12,261 nt of DNA from a candidate division FCPU426 bacterium (lineage in GTDB: Bacteria; Oederibacteriota; JAAXVQ01; JAUVAV01). A program made the translations under genes and the position numbers. The stretch covers positions 1-12,261 of the forward strand of contig JAUXBQ010000058.1 in NCBI GenBank assembly GCA_030619365.1. The letters run 5' to 3'. The notes beneath the pieces were generated by a model, which did no database searches, was not told where the DNA came from, and was given only the letters and a program-made list of their open reading frames with translations. Positions 5,973-12,261 of this stretch are shown here, piece by piece (the first letter of the stretch is position 1; the number at the start of each line of letters is the position of its first letter).

Positions 5973-6876
5973 GCAAGCACCGGGCTTTTCTTTATCCGCG
6001 TTCCTCAGCCAGAAACGCAAGCTGGTGGATACGGCGCTGGACCACGCCTTGCCGCGCAAGGACTATTTTCCGGCCAAGCTGCACTCGGCCATGCGGCACA
6101 GCGTTTTTTCCGGAGGCAAGCGGCTCCGGCCCATCCTGGTCCTCGCCGCGGCGGAGGCCTGCGGCCAGCGCGCCCAGGCCGTCATGCCCGCGGCCTGTGC
6201 CCTGGAGTGCATTCACACCTACTCCCTGATCCATGACGACCTGCCGGCCATGGATGATGATGATTGGCGGCGCGGGAACCCGACATGCCACAAAGTGTTC
6301 GGCGAGGCGGCGGCCGTACTGGCCGGCGACGCGCTGCAAACCTTTGCCTTTGAGTTGATCGCGCGGGTACCTGCTTCCGCGTCCGGGAAGGACCGGGGCC
6401 GGCTGGAAGCGATTCGCCTTTTGGCGCAGGCCGCGGGCATGGCCGGCATGGTGGGCGGCCAGATGGCGGATATTGTGGCCGAGGGCCAGGACGTGAACCT
6501 CCCGATCCTGCAATACATTCATACGCACAAGACCGGGCGTCTGATCCAGGCGGCCTTGCTGATCGGCGGCGTGCTCTCGGGCGCTACGGCGTCCCAACTG
6601 AAGGCCCTCTCCGTTTACGGGGAGACCTTGGGCCTGGCTTTTCAGATCACGGACGACGTGCTTAACGTGGTCGGGGAAATGGAGCGGATGGGGAAAAATG
6701 TGGGAACTGATTCAGCACGGGGCAAGGCCACCTATCCCGCCCTCTACGGCGTGGAAGGATCCCGCACCCAGGCACGCCGGTTAATGGAGCGGGGGATTCA
6801 AGCCCTGCAGCCCTTGGGGCAGCGGGCGGAACCCCTACGGGTCCTGGCCCGCTATATCGTACAACGCGAGGTGTAA
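5839..6876 (+). CDS. ispA: polyprenyl (farnesyl/geranyl-type) diphosphate synthase
   Basis: A cytosolic trans-prenyltransferase condensing isopentenyl diphosphate with allylic diphosphates. It shows GGKRLRP (92-98), ECIHTYSLIHDDLPAMDDD (first Asp-rich motif, D133, D134 and D139), CHKVFGEAAAVLAGDALQT (150-168), HKTGRLIQAA (230-239), and a second Asp-rich motif DDVLN (272-276) where the usual last Asp is Asn. The family alignment begins near residue 50 (FSLSAFLSQKRKLV). From TTG 5872 to that point the frame has no ATG, GTG, TTG or CTG, so the gene must start inside xseB (ATG 5839, 5854 or 5866, or TTG 5872) or, losing the first helix, at GTG 6025. Starting at 5839 adds about 48 residues that are extremely Arg/Lys-rich. 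The overlap with xseB would be 134 bp. Product chain length (C15 or C20) cannot be told. Function is firm; the start is not. Confidence 0.9.
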   Translation: MTRKRMRRRMVLKTAARKKTRRKPATIARRTRVQPGKKTKKASSRQAPGFSLSAFLSQKRKLVDTALDHALPRKDYFPAKLHSAMRHSVFSGGKRLRPILVLAAAEACGQRAQAVMPAACALECIHTYSLIHDDLPAMDDDDWRRGNPTCHKVFGEAAAVLAGDALQTFAFELIARVPASASGKDRGRLEAIRLLAQAAGMAGMVGGQMADIVAEGQDVNLPILQYIHTHKTGRLIQAALLIGGVLSGATASQLKALSVYGETLGLAFQITDDVLNVVGEMERMGKNVGTDSARGKATYPALYGVEGSRTQARRLMERGIQALQPLGQRAEPLRVLARYIVQREV

Positions 6877-6881
6877 AAAAA

Positions 6882-7361
6882 TTGGATAAAATTCTGGAGG
6901 GGTTTCTGGAATTCGGTCGCGTTATCGGCATAATCGTGACCCATAAAATAGTCGTTACCACCTTCACGGCCTGGATGGTCGCTTCCTTTGTCAAGGTGCT
7001 GGTCCATTTCGGCAGCCACAAACGGTTTGATTTCACGCTGCTGGTGGACACGGGGCGCATGCCCAGTTCACACTCCGCCTTCGTCTCCAGCCTGGCCACG
7101 GCCATTGGGCTGGAGGCGGGCTGGACCAGCCCGGTGTTCATGCTGGCCCTGGGCTTCTCCCTGCTGGTGATGAACGACGCAGCCGGCGTCCGCCGGGCCG
7201 CCGGCTACCAGGCCAGGCTGCTCAACCGGGTGGTCGATGATATGTATCATAAAAAACCCTTTCGCCCCGAACGCTTGAAAGAGCTATTGGGCCACACCCG
7301 GCTGGAAGTAGCGGCCGGCATGGGTATCGGCGTGGCCTGGGCCCTGTTATTGAGTATTTAA
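6882..7361 (+). CDS. DUF212 / divergent PAP2-family membrane protein
   Basis: A 159-aa membrane protein starting at TTG 6882, five bases after the ispA stop, with GAGGTG (6868-6873, spacer 8) as Shine-Dalgarno. Hydrophobic segments lie at about 13-33, 64-80, 84-99 and 142-158. Family hallmarks are VDTGRMPSSHSAFVSSL (55-71), MNDAAGVRRAAGYQA (97-111) and LKELLGHTRLEVAAG (132-146). The SSHSA motif resembles motif 2 of PAP2 acid phosphatases, hence 'divergent PAP2', but the full PAP2 catalytic set is not visible and activity is unproven. The usual Tyr-Asp-Ala before GVRR is Asn-Asp-Ala here. Its place directly after the prenyl diphosphate synthase gene suggests, without proof, a role with polyprenyl phosphates in the inner membrane. 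Confidence 0.88.
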   Translation: MDKILEGFLEFGRVIGIIVTHKIVVTTFTAWMVASFVKVLVHFGSHKRFDFTLLVDTGRMPSSHSAFVSSLATAIGLEAGWTSPVFMLALGFSLLVMNDAAGVRRAAGYQARLLNRVVDDMYHKKPFRPERLKELLGHTRLEVAAGMGIGVAWALLLSI

Positions 7362-7699
7362 ACTTGGGCTGAAGCAGCAGTGTCCAAATGAGCAATTTAC
7401 AAGGCAATTGATCCACGGATTACACGGATTATGAAGATGAGCAAATACGAAATCCGAAGCACGAAATACGAAACAATATCGAAATACCAATGTTCTAATG
7501 ACCCCAACCTCAGTTTCGTATTTTCTTTTTTGGTCATTTGAATTTGTTCCCCGCGCCAAGGCTTCGCGGGACAAGTCGATTTTCGATATTCGATATTCGG
7601 ATTTAGAATGCTACCGTATATGTGTAATTCCTATCCGGCGTATGCCGGATGCGGATAAACTTTTAATTTTATTTGAACAAGAATGAGTGAAGGTTGCAT
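7362..7699. repeat. 338-bp intergenic region filled with palindromic and tandem repeats
   Basis: No gene is supported here. CACGGATTA occurs twice in tandem (7414-7422, 7423-7431). A nested imperfect palindrome spans 7450-7604: AAATCCGAA (7450-7458) with TTCGGATTT (7596-7604); ATATCGAAA (7476-7484) with TTTCGATAT (7581-7589); TTCTAATGACC (7493-7503) with GGTCATTTGAA (7532-7542), 10 of 11; and inside it CCCGCG/CGCGGG (7550-7555/7565-7570). The units AAATACGAA (7443-7451 and 7464-7472) and CGATATT repeat locally. The pattern resembles dispersed intergenic repeats I recall from PVC and related genomes. A dxs promoter probably lies here, but no convincing -35/-10 pair was found. Confidence 0.7.
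7633..7650 (+). other. compact hairpin upstream of dxs
   Basis: ATCCGGC (7633-7639) and GCCGGAT (7644-7650) are perfect complements around a GTAT tetraloop, followed about 10 bases later by TTTTAATTTT. It lies 50 bp before the dxs start. It may be a terminator for upstream transcription, with a non-contiguous T tract, or part of the repeat cluster. Confidence 0.45.
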
Positions 7700-9598
7700 A
7701 TGTCGCTTTTAGAGAAAATTCAATCACCAGCGGACGTAAAGACCCTTTCCCGGGATGAATTACTGACGCTGGCCGCCGAAATACGGAAGTTCATGATTGA
7801 TGCCGTGTCCGAGATCGGGGGGCACCTGGCTTCCTCCCTGGGCGCCGTGGAACTGACCCTGGCCCTGCATCGTGTTTTCCAACTTCCGGAAGACATGATT
7901 GTCTGGGACGTGGGACACCAGACCTATGCCCACAAGCTCCTGACCGGACGGCGCGAACAGTTCCACAGCTTGCGCCAGTTTCAGGGCATCTCGGGATTTC
8001 CCAAGCGGGAAGAGAGCGAGTATGACACTTTCAACACGGGTCACTCCTCAACCTCCATCTCCGCGGCCTTAGGCCTGGCCCGGGCCCGGGACTTGGCCGG
8101 GAAAAAACACAAAGTGGTGGCCGTGATCGGCGACGGGTCTCTTTCCAATGGTCTGGCCTTCGAAGCCTTGAATGACGCGGGGCATAAAAAAACCGACCTG
8201 ATGGTGATTCTGAACGACAACCGGATGTCGATTTCCTCACCCGTGGGCGGCCTCTCGCATTATCTTAATCAAATCATTACCGGCCGCATGTACAACCGCC
8301 TCAAGGAGCAGGTTGAGAGCTTGCTGGCGTCCATCCCGGCCGTGGGGAAACCGGCCCTGAAACTTACGAATTACCTGGAGGAAATCACCAAAGGCTTGAT
8401 CGTGCCCGGTGTCCTGTTCGAGGAATTGGGGCTTCGGTATCTGGGCCCGGTGGACGGGCATGACCTCACCGCCCTCATGACCACCTTTGAACGCGTGCGC
8501 ACGCTTCCCGGTCCGATCCTACTGCACGTGATCACCAAAAAAGGGAAGGGATTCGAGCACGCTGAAAAGAATCCCGTGGCGTTTCACGGCACGCCTCAAT
8601 TCGATACCTGCACGGGCGAAAGCAAAACCTGCCCGGCCCTGACATTTTCCCAGGCGTTTTCGCAAAGCCTGTTGCACTTAGCGGACCGGGATGAACGCGT
8701 GGTGGCCATTGTCGCGGCCATGACCTCGGGAACCGCCCTGGATGATTTTGCCGCCAAGCTGCCGGAGCGGTTTTTCGACGTGGGCATTGCCGAGAGCCAC
8801 GCCGTGACCCTGGCCGGCGGGCTGGCGGTCGGGGGGGTTCGGCCGGTGGTGGTTATTTATTCCACCTTTTTGCAACGCGCCTATGACCAGATACTGCACG
8901 ACATCTGCCTGCAGAATCTGCCGGTGGTGTTCGCGCTGGACCGGGCAGGCGTGGTGGGCGAAGACGGTCCCACGCACCACGGGATTTACGACATCGCCTA
9001 TCTGCGGCACATGCCCAATATGACGATTTTAGCGCCCAGCAACGCGCAGGAACTGCTGGGCCTGCTGAAAAGCGCGCTGGAGCGAAACGGGCCCACGGCC
9101 ATTCGTTATCCGCGCGGCAGCGTGCCGAACGGCGAAATCCAGCTGGACCAGGCCCCGATTCCGATCGGCCGGGCCAGGCTGATCCAGCCCGGCCGGGACG
9201 TATTGATCATGGGCCTGGGAAACATGCTTGTCCCGGCCCTGGACGCGGCCAAGATCCTGGCCGGCCAGGGTGTTCAGGCCGGCGTGATGGATCCGCGCAG
9301 CGTGAAACCCCTGGACGCGGATGCCATCTGCCAGGCCGCGCAGGCGGCCGGGGCCGTGGTCACGGTGGAGGACCATGTTACGACCGGCGGGTTCGGCAGC
9401 GCGATCCTGGAACTGTTGCAGTCCCGCGGGCTCGCGCGAATTCCCGTCCGCTGCCTGGGTTGGCCGGATGAAATCATCTCCCAGGGATCTTGTGAACAGC
9501 TTTTCCAGCAGTACCGGTTAACCGCCGAAGGCATTGCCCAACAGGCCGCGGATCTTCTCAAGACGCAGCAGCAATCCCTGGCGCAACCTAGCGAGTGA
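7700..9598 (+). CDS. dxs: 1-deoxy-D-xylulose-5-phosphate synthase
   Basis: Catalyses the thiamine-diphosphate-dependent condensation of pyruvate and glyceraldehyde 3-phosphate to DXP, the first step of the MEP isoprenoid pathway and a precursor for thiamine and pyridoxal. The 632-aa length is normal. Visible motifs: DVGHQTYAHKLLTGR (70-84), GHSSTSISAALGLA (114-127), the ThDP/Mg motif GDGSLSNG...NDN (144-174), GPVDGHD (249-255), the catalytic Glu365 in VGIAESHAV (commonly EQH, here ESH), YSTFLQRAYDQ (387-397) and DRAGVVGEDGPTHHG (414-428). ATG 7700 is chosen because GAAGG (7689-7693) stands six bases upstream; an in-frame TTG at 7694 abuts that site and is unlikely. It begins the dxs-tlyA-recN run after a repeat-rich gap, and supplies C5 units to the ispA product encoded upstream. 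Confidence 0.97.
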   Translation: MSLLEKIQSPADVKTLSRDELLTLAAEIRKFMIDAVSEIGGHLASSLGAVELTLALHRVFQLPEDMIVWDVGHQTYAHKLLTGRREQFHSLRQFQGISGFPKREESEYDTFNTGHSSTSISAALGLARARDLAGKKHKVVAVIGDGSLSNGLAFEALNDAGHKKTDLMVILNDNRMSISSPVGGLSHYLNQIITGRMYNRLKEQVESLLASIPAVGKPALKLTNYLEEITKGLIVPGVLFEELGLRYLGPVDGHDLTALMTTFERVRTLPGPILLHVITKKGKGFEHAEKNPVAFHGTPQFDTCTGESKTCPALTFSQAFSQSLLHLADRDERVVAIVAAMTSGTALDDFAAKLPERFFDVGIAESHAVTLAGGLAVGGVRPVVVIYSTFLQRAYDQILHDICLQNLPVVFALDRAGVVGEDGPTHHGIYDIAYLRHMPNMTILAPSNAQELLGLLKSALERNGPTAIRYPRGSVPNGEIQLDQAPIPIGRARLIQPGRDVLIMGLGNMLVPALDAAKILAGQGVQAGVMDPRSVKPLDADAICQAAQAAGAVVTVEDHVTTGGFGSAILELLQSRGLARIPVRCLGWPDEIISQGSCEQLFQQYRLTAEGIAQQAADLLKTQQQSLAQPSE

Positions 9599-10347
9599 TG
9601 AACCCTTCGAAAAAAATGCGCCTGGATCAGTTGGCCGTGGAACGGGGCATGTTCACCAGCCGCAGCCAGGCCCAGGCCGCCATTATGGCCGGTGAATTGT
9701 TCACCGACGACACCCTGCTCTCCAAGCCCGGTCATTTGGTGGAACGGACCATTGCGCTTTCGCACAAATCACGGCGGCCGCGCTATGTCGGACGCGGAGG
9801 CTACAAGCTGGCCGGCGCGCTCAAGGATTTCAGGCTGGACGTGGAGGGTTTTGCCTGCCTGGACGTGGGCTCCTCCACGGGCGGATTCACGGATTGTCTG
9901 CTGCAGCAGGGCGCGGCGCGGGTCTGCTGCGTGGACGTGGGCAAGGGACAGCTCGATTACTGGTTGCGGCAGGATGAGCGAATCATTGTCAGGGAAGGCG
10001 TGAACGCCCGTTACCTGAAACCAGCCGATTTTTCCGAGTTGTTTGATCTGGCGGTGATTGACGTCTCCTTCATTTCGCTGGTAAAAATCCTGCCGGCCGT
10101 GAGCCCCCTGGTCAAACCGCGCCACGGGAAAATACTGGCCCTGATCAAGCCCCAGTTTGAGGTGGGACCGGCCGCTATCGGCAGGGGGGGCATCGTGAAG
10201 GACAAACAGGCCCGGGACACGGCCATACAGCACGTCCTCGAGGCTTTGACCGGCATTGGCCTGACCAGGCAAGGCGTGAAGTCCAGTTGCTTGAAGGGTA
10301 CGGACGGGAATCAAGAATATTTTCTTTTGGCGGAAAAAACATCATGA
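9598..10347 (+). CDS. tlyA: TlyA-family rRNA 2'-O-methyltransferase (S4 + FtsJ-like domains)
   Basis: A 249-aa protein. The S4 RNA-binding domain covers about residues 7-55 (MRLDQLAVERGMFTSRSQA), followed by the linker YVGRGGYKL (63-71) typical of TlyA. The Rossmann methyltransferase domain has the SAM loop CLDVGSSTGGFTD (87-99), VDVGKGQLD (112-120), IDVSFISL (154-161), LIKPQFEVG (182-190) and GGIVKD (197-202). Family members methylate ribose 2'-OH in 16S and/or 23S rRNA, and some are reported as haemolysins; methylation is the likelier role. The sequence reads GTGATG at 9595-9600. The ATG overlaps the dxs stop by one base and the in-frame GTG by four, so the start is uncertain by one residue. 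The stop overlaps recN by 4 bp (ATGA). Confidence 0.93.
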   Translation: MNPSKKMRLDQLAVERGMFTSRSQAQAAIMAGELFTDDTLLSKPGHLVERTIALSHKSRRPRYVGRGGYKLAGALKDFRLDVEGFACLDVGSSTGGFTDCLLQQGAARVCCVDVGKGQLDYWLRQDERIIVREGVNARYLKPADFSELFDLAVIDVSFISLVKILPAVSPLVKPRHGKILALIKPQFEVGPAAIGRGGIVKDKQARDTAIQHVLEALTGIGLTRQGVKSSCLKGTDGNQEYFLLAEKTS

Positions 10348-12050
10348 TCCTGGAACTGAACGTACGGAATATTTCGTTGATGCCGGCCCTGTCCCTGGAA
10401 CCCGGGGAGCGGCTCAGCGTGCTAACGGGCGAGACCGGGGCGGGGAAATCGATCCTGCTCGGCGCGTTGTCCCTGTTGTTGGGCGAGCGCGCCTCAGGAG
10501 ACAGTATTCGAGCGGACTGCGAGACCGCCACGGTCGAGGCCCTGTTTCAGGTTTCCGGCCTTCCGCAGATTTCCCGCTTGCTCGCGGCCCACGGCCTGCC
10601 GCCCTGCGAAGAGGACGCGCTGATTCTGAAGCGCGTTTTGTCCCGGTCCGGCAGGGGCAAATGTTACGTGAACGGCGGCTTCACCACCCTCTCGGTCCTG
10701 GGATTGATCGGCGAGGAATTGGTGGATTTGCACGGGCAGCATGAACACCAATCATTGCTGCACCGCGGGAGGCAGCGCGATTTGCTGGACCGCTGGGCCG
10801 GGTTGCAGGCAGTGCGCGAAAAGGTCAATCAGGCCTACCTGAAGCTGCGCGCCAGCCGCGAGGCCCGGGAACGCCTGGCCCTGGACGAGGCCGAGCGGAC
10901 GCGGCGGCTGGACCTCCTGAATTTCCAGGTGGATGAGATCGATTCGGCCGGCCTCCGGCCCGGCGAGCAGAATACCTTGCAAGAAGAGCGTTCCCGGTTG
11001 ATGCATGCCGAAAAACTGTTAAGCTCAGTGCACCACGTGCTGGATGTGCTGCATCGCCGCGAGGATACCGCGGCCCGGGACGGGCTGGCCGAATCCGCCG
11101 AGGCCCTGGCCGGACTGGCCCGGTTTGACGATAATATGGGCGCTCTGGCCGATGATCTCCGCTCAGCCGAAACCCTGACCGGCGAGGTCGTGAATCGCCT
11201 GATCGATTTTGCGGATTCCTTTGAAGCCGATCCCGCGCGCCTGGAACATGTGGAGGAACGCTTGGATCAGCTGCAGAAATTGTCCCGGAAATACGGCGAA
11301 AACGAGACGGCCATTCTGTCGTTTCGCGACCAGGCCGCCAAGGAAAGGGACCAACTGGTACGGCAGGACGATACCCTGGAGGAACTGGACCGGGCCGAGG
11401 CCAAGCTGACCGGAGAATTATCCGCGCAGGCCCGGCAGTTGTCTCAGGACCGGCAGTCCGCGGCGGAAAAACTGGGCACGCAACTGTCCCAGGAACTGAA
11501 AAAATTAGGATTCGCGCAGGCCATGTTTAAGATCAGCGTCTCACACCGCGAAGAAGAGGCGGGTTGGGTCTTCTGGGACGAAAAGCATTATCACTGCGGC
11601 CCGAACGGCGCGGATGAAATTGAATTCCTCATTTCCCCTAATCCCGGCGAGGCGCTGAAACCCGTGGCCAAAATTGCGTCCGGCGGCGAATTGTCGCGGA
11701 TTATGCTGGCCATCAAAGTGATCGCGGCCACGGCCGCTCAGGTGCCCACCATGATCTTTGACGAAGTTGACGCAGGCATCGGCGGAGCCACGGCCGAGGC
11801 CGTGGGACGCAGTCTGCAGACCCTGTCCCAAGAGCGCCAAGTGATGGTGATTACCCATTTACCCCAGCTGGCGAGGTTCGCGGACCGGCATTTTCTGGTG
11901 TCCAAGCAGGTGACCCAGGGGCGTACGCAGACCATTGTGGAGCTGCTGGAAGGGGAGGAACGTGTGAAGGAAGTGGCCCGGCTCATGGCCGGGGAGCAGA
12001 TCACCGAAACCGCTCTCCAGCACGCGCAGGAATTAATCGAGAAAAATTAA
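10344..12050 (+). CDS. recN: DNA repair protein RecN
   Basis: RecN is an SMC-like ATPase acting in double-strand break repair with RecA. The 568-aa protein has the N-terminal ATPase half with Walker A GETGAGKS (29-36), the RecN motif VDLHGQHEHQSLL (127-139), a long central coiled-coil region (about 155-385, rich in Leu, Glu, Arg and Gln), and the C-terminal half with signature ASGGELSR (445-452), Walker B MIFDEVDAGIGG (470-481) and THLPQLA (504-510). The start at ATG 10344 gives the standard beginning MILELNVRNISL and the ATGA overlap with tlyA; an upstream in-frame ATG at 10287 would lie within tlyA and add 19 residues unlike the family. All key motifs are intact. No LexA-type box is visible; expression probably depends on the dxs-tlyA transcript. 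Confidence 0.97.
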   Translation: MILELNVRNISLMPALSLEPGERLSVLTGETGAGKSILLGALSLLLGERASGDSIRADCETATVEALFQVSGLPQISRLLAAHGLPPCEEDALILKRVLSRSGRGKCYVNGGFTTLSVLGLIGEELVDLHGQHEHQSLLHRGRQRDLLDRWAGLQAVREKVNQAYLKLRASREARERLALDEAERTRRLDLLNFQVDEIDSAGLRPGEQNTLQEERSRLMHAEKLLSSVHHVLDVLHRREDTAARDGLAESAEALAGLARFDDNMGALADDLRSAETLTGEVVNRLIDFADSFEADPARLEHVEERLDQLQKLSRKYGENETAILSFRDQAAKERDQLVRQDDTLEELDRAEAKLTGELSAQARQLSQDRQSAAEKLGTQLSQELKKLGFAQAMFKISVSHREEEAGWVFWDEKHYHCGPNGADEIEFLISPNPGEALKPVAKIASGGELSRIMLAIKVIAATAAQVPTMIFDEVDAGIGGATAEAVGRSLQTLSQERQVMVITHLPQLARFADRHFLVSKQVTQGRTQTIVELLEGEERVKEVARLMAGEQITETALQHAQELIEKN

Positions 12051-12080
12051 TCACCGCAAAGACGCGGAGTTCGCAGAGGG
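12051..12080. repeat. CACCGCAAAGACGCGGAG-type intergenic repeat tract
   Basis: Directly after the recN stop comes CACCGCAAAGACGCGGAG, then TTCGCAGAGGG. It is built of related units (GCAAAGACGCGGAG, TTCGCAGAGG). From memory such 'accgcaaagacgc' tracts recur between genes in PVC-type and some other bacterial genomes. AGAGGG (12075-12080) may serve as Shine-Dalgarno for the next gene. Confidence 0.45.
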
Positions 12081-12090
12081 AAAATATAAA

Positions 12091-12261
12091 ATGGAAGAGA
12101 ATAATCAGGCATTTCAATATTTAATATCACTTGGACAATCATTAATTCCATTTTTAATACCAGTTGTTACTTTACTACTGGGTTTTTGGGCAAGAAGTCT
12201 GTTTGATACACGAGATTTGCGGAGAAAAATATTAGATGACCCGTTTAAGAGTTTTGATAAA
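12091..12261 (+). CDS. N-terminal part of an AT-rich membrane-anchored protein (cut by window end)
   Basis: From ATG 12091 the frame stays open through the last base (57 codons); AGAGGG ten bases upstream is a fair Shine-Dalgarno. The product starts MEENNQAFQYLISLGQSLIP and has one clear hydrophobic segment at about 18-34 (LIPFLIPVVTLLLGFWA), followed by the charged stretch RSLFDTRDLRRKILDDP. The acidic start and positive residues after the segment predict a single-pass protein with its C-terminus in the cytoplasm. Composition is very AT-rich (16 G/C in 60 bases at 12121-12180), unlike recN. The family is not recognised. Confidence 0.55.
   Translation, partial: MEENNQAFQYLISLGQSLIPFLIPVVTLLLGFWARSLFDTRDLRRKILDDPFKSFDK

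Noticed and set aside
5992..6597. Long minus-strand reading frames (for example opposite ispA, and others opposite dxs and recN)
   Set aside because: They are mirror images of strongly conserved + strand genes in GC-rich DNA, with low-complexity Arg/Gly/His-rich products and no recognisable motif.
8792..8802. ESH in place of EQH near the catalytic Glu of Dxs as a sign of altered activity
   Set aside because: The catalytic Glu and all other motifs are intact; the change alone does not imply a different function.
1..12261. CRISPR array, tRNA, rRNA, transposase or integrase genes
   Set aside because: No regularly spaced repeats, no RNA-gene signature and no recombinase motifs were seen on either strand.

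Overview
The window is a GC-rich bacterial chromosome segment in which every convincing gene lies on the + strand. The two lipoprotein signal peptides and one further secretory signal point to a Gram-negative cell. The intergenic spaces hold palindromic and tandem repeats (tandem CACGGATTA units, an AAATCCGAA...TTCGGATTT palindrome, a CACCGCAAAGACGCGGAG tract). From memory such repeats are common in PVC-type genomes (Kiritimatiellota, Lentisphaerota, Planctomycetota), in Omnitrophota and in some delta-proteobacteria. The phylum is therefore a low-confidence inference.

Layout. (1) 1-1059: the 3' end of a Crp/Fnr-type regulator followed closely by a metallo-beta-lactamase-fold class II cyclic-nucleotide phosphodiesterase, a plausible cyclic-nucleotide signalling pair. 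(2) 1060-2984: a candidate promoter, a TPR lipoprotein and xseA overlapping by 4 bp. (3) 2985-5534: a visibly AT-rich block between xseA and xseB. It begins with a 130-bp imperfect inverted repeat, carries a HEAT-like-repeat lipoprotein and a secreted Amidase_6-type protein joined by a TAATG overlap, and ends with a hairpin leader before xseB. (4) 5538-7361: xseB with a long acidic tail, ispA starting inside xseB in another frame, and a DUF212 (divergent PAP2) membrane protein. (5) 7362-7699: a 338-bp repeat-filled intergenic space. (6) 7700-12050: dxs, tlyA and recN packed with 1-4 bp overlaps. (7) 12051-12261: a repeat tract and the start of an AT-rich membrane-protein gene cut by the window end.

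How the genes work together. xseA and xseB encode the two subunits of exonuclease VII, and recN adds DNA-break repair. dxs makes DXP, the entry to the MEP isoprenoid pathway, and ispA extends the C5 units to farnesyl or longer diphosphate. DUF212 proteins are membrane proteins distantly related to PAP2 lipid-phosphate phosphatases and may act on such lipids, which is not proven. tlyA encodes an S4/FtsJ-type rRNA 2'-O-methyltransferase. The housekeeping part is a familiar bacterial cluster. The unusual elements are the AT-rich secreted-protein block splitting xseA from xseB, its boundary inverted repeat, and the xseB/ispA overlap, where one purine-rich stretch would encode an acidic tail in one frame and a basic extension in the other.
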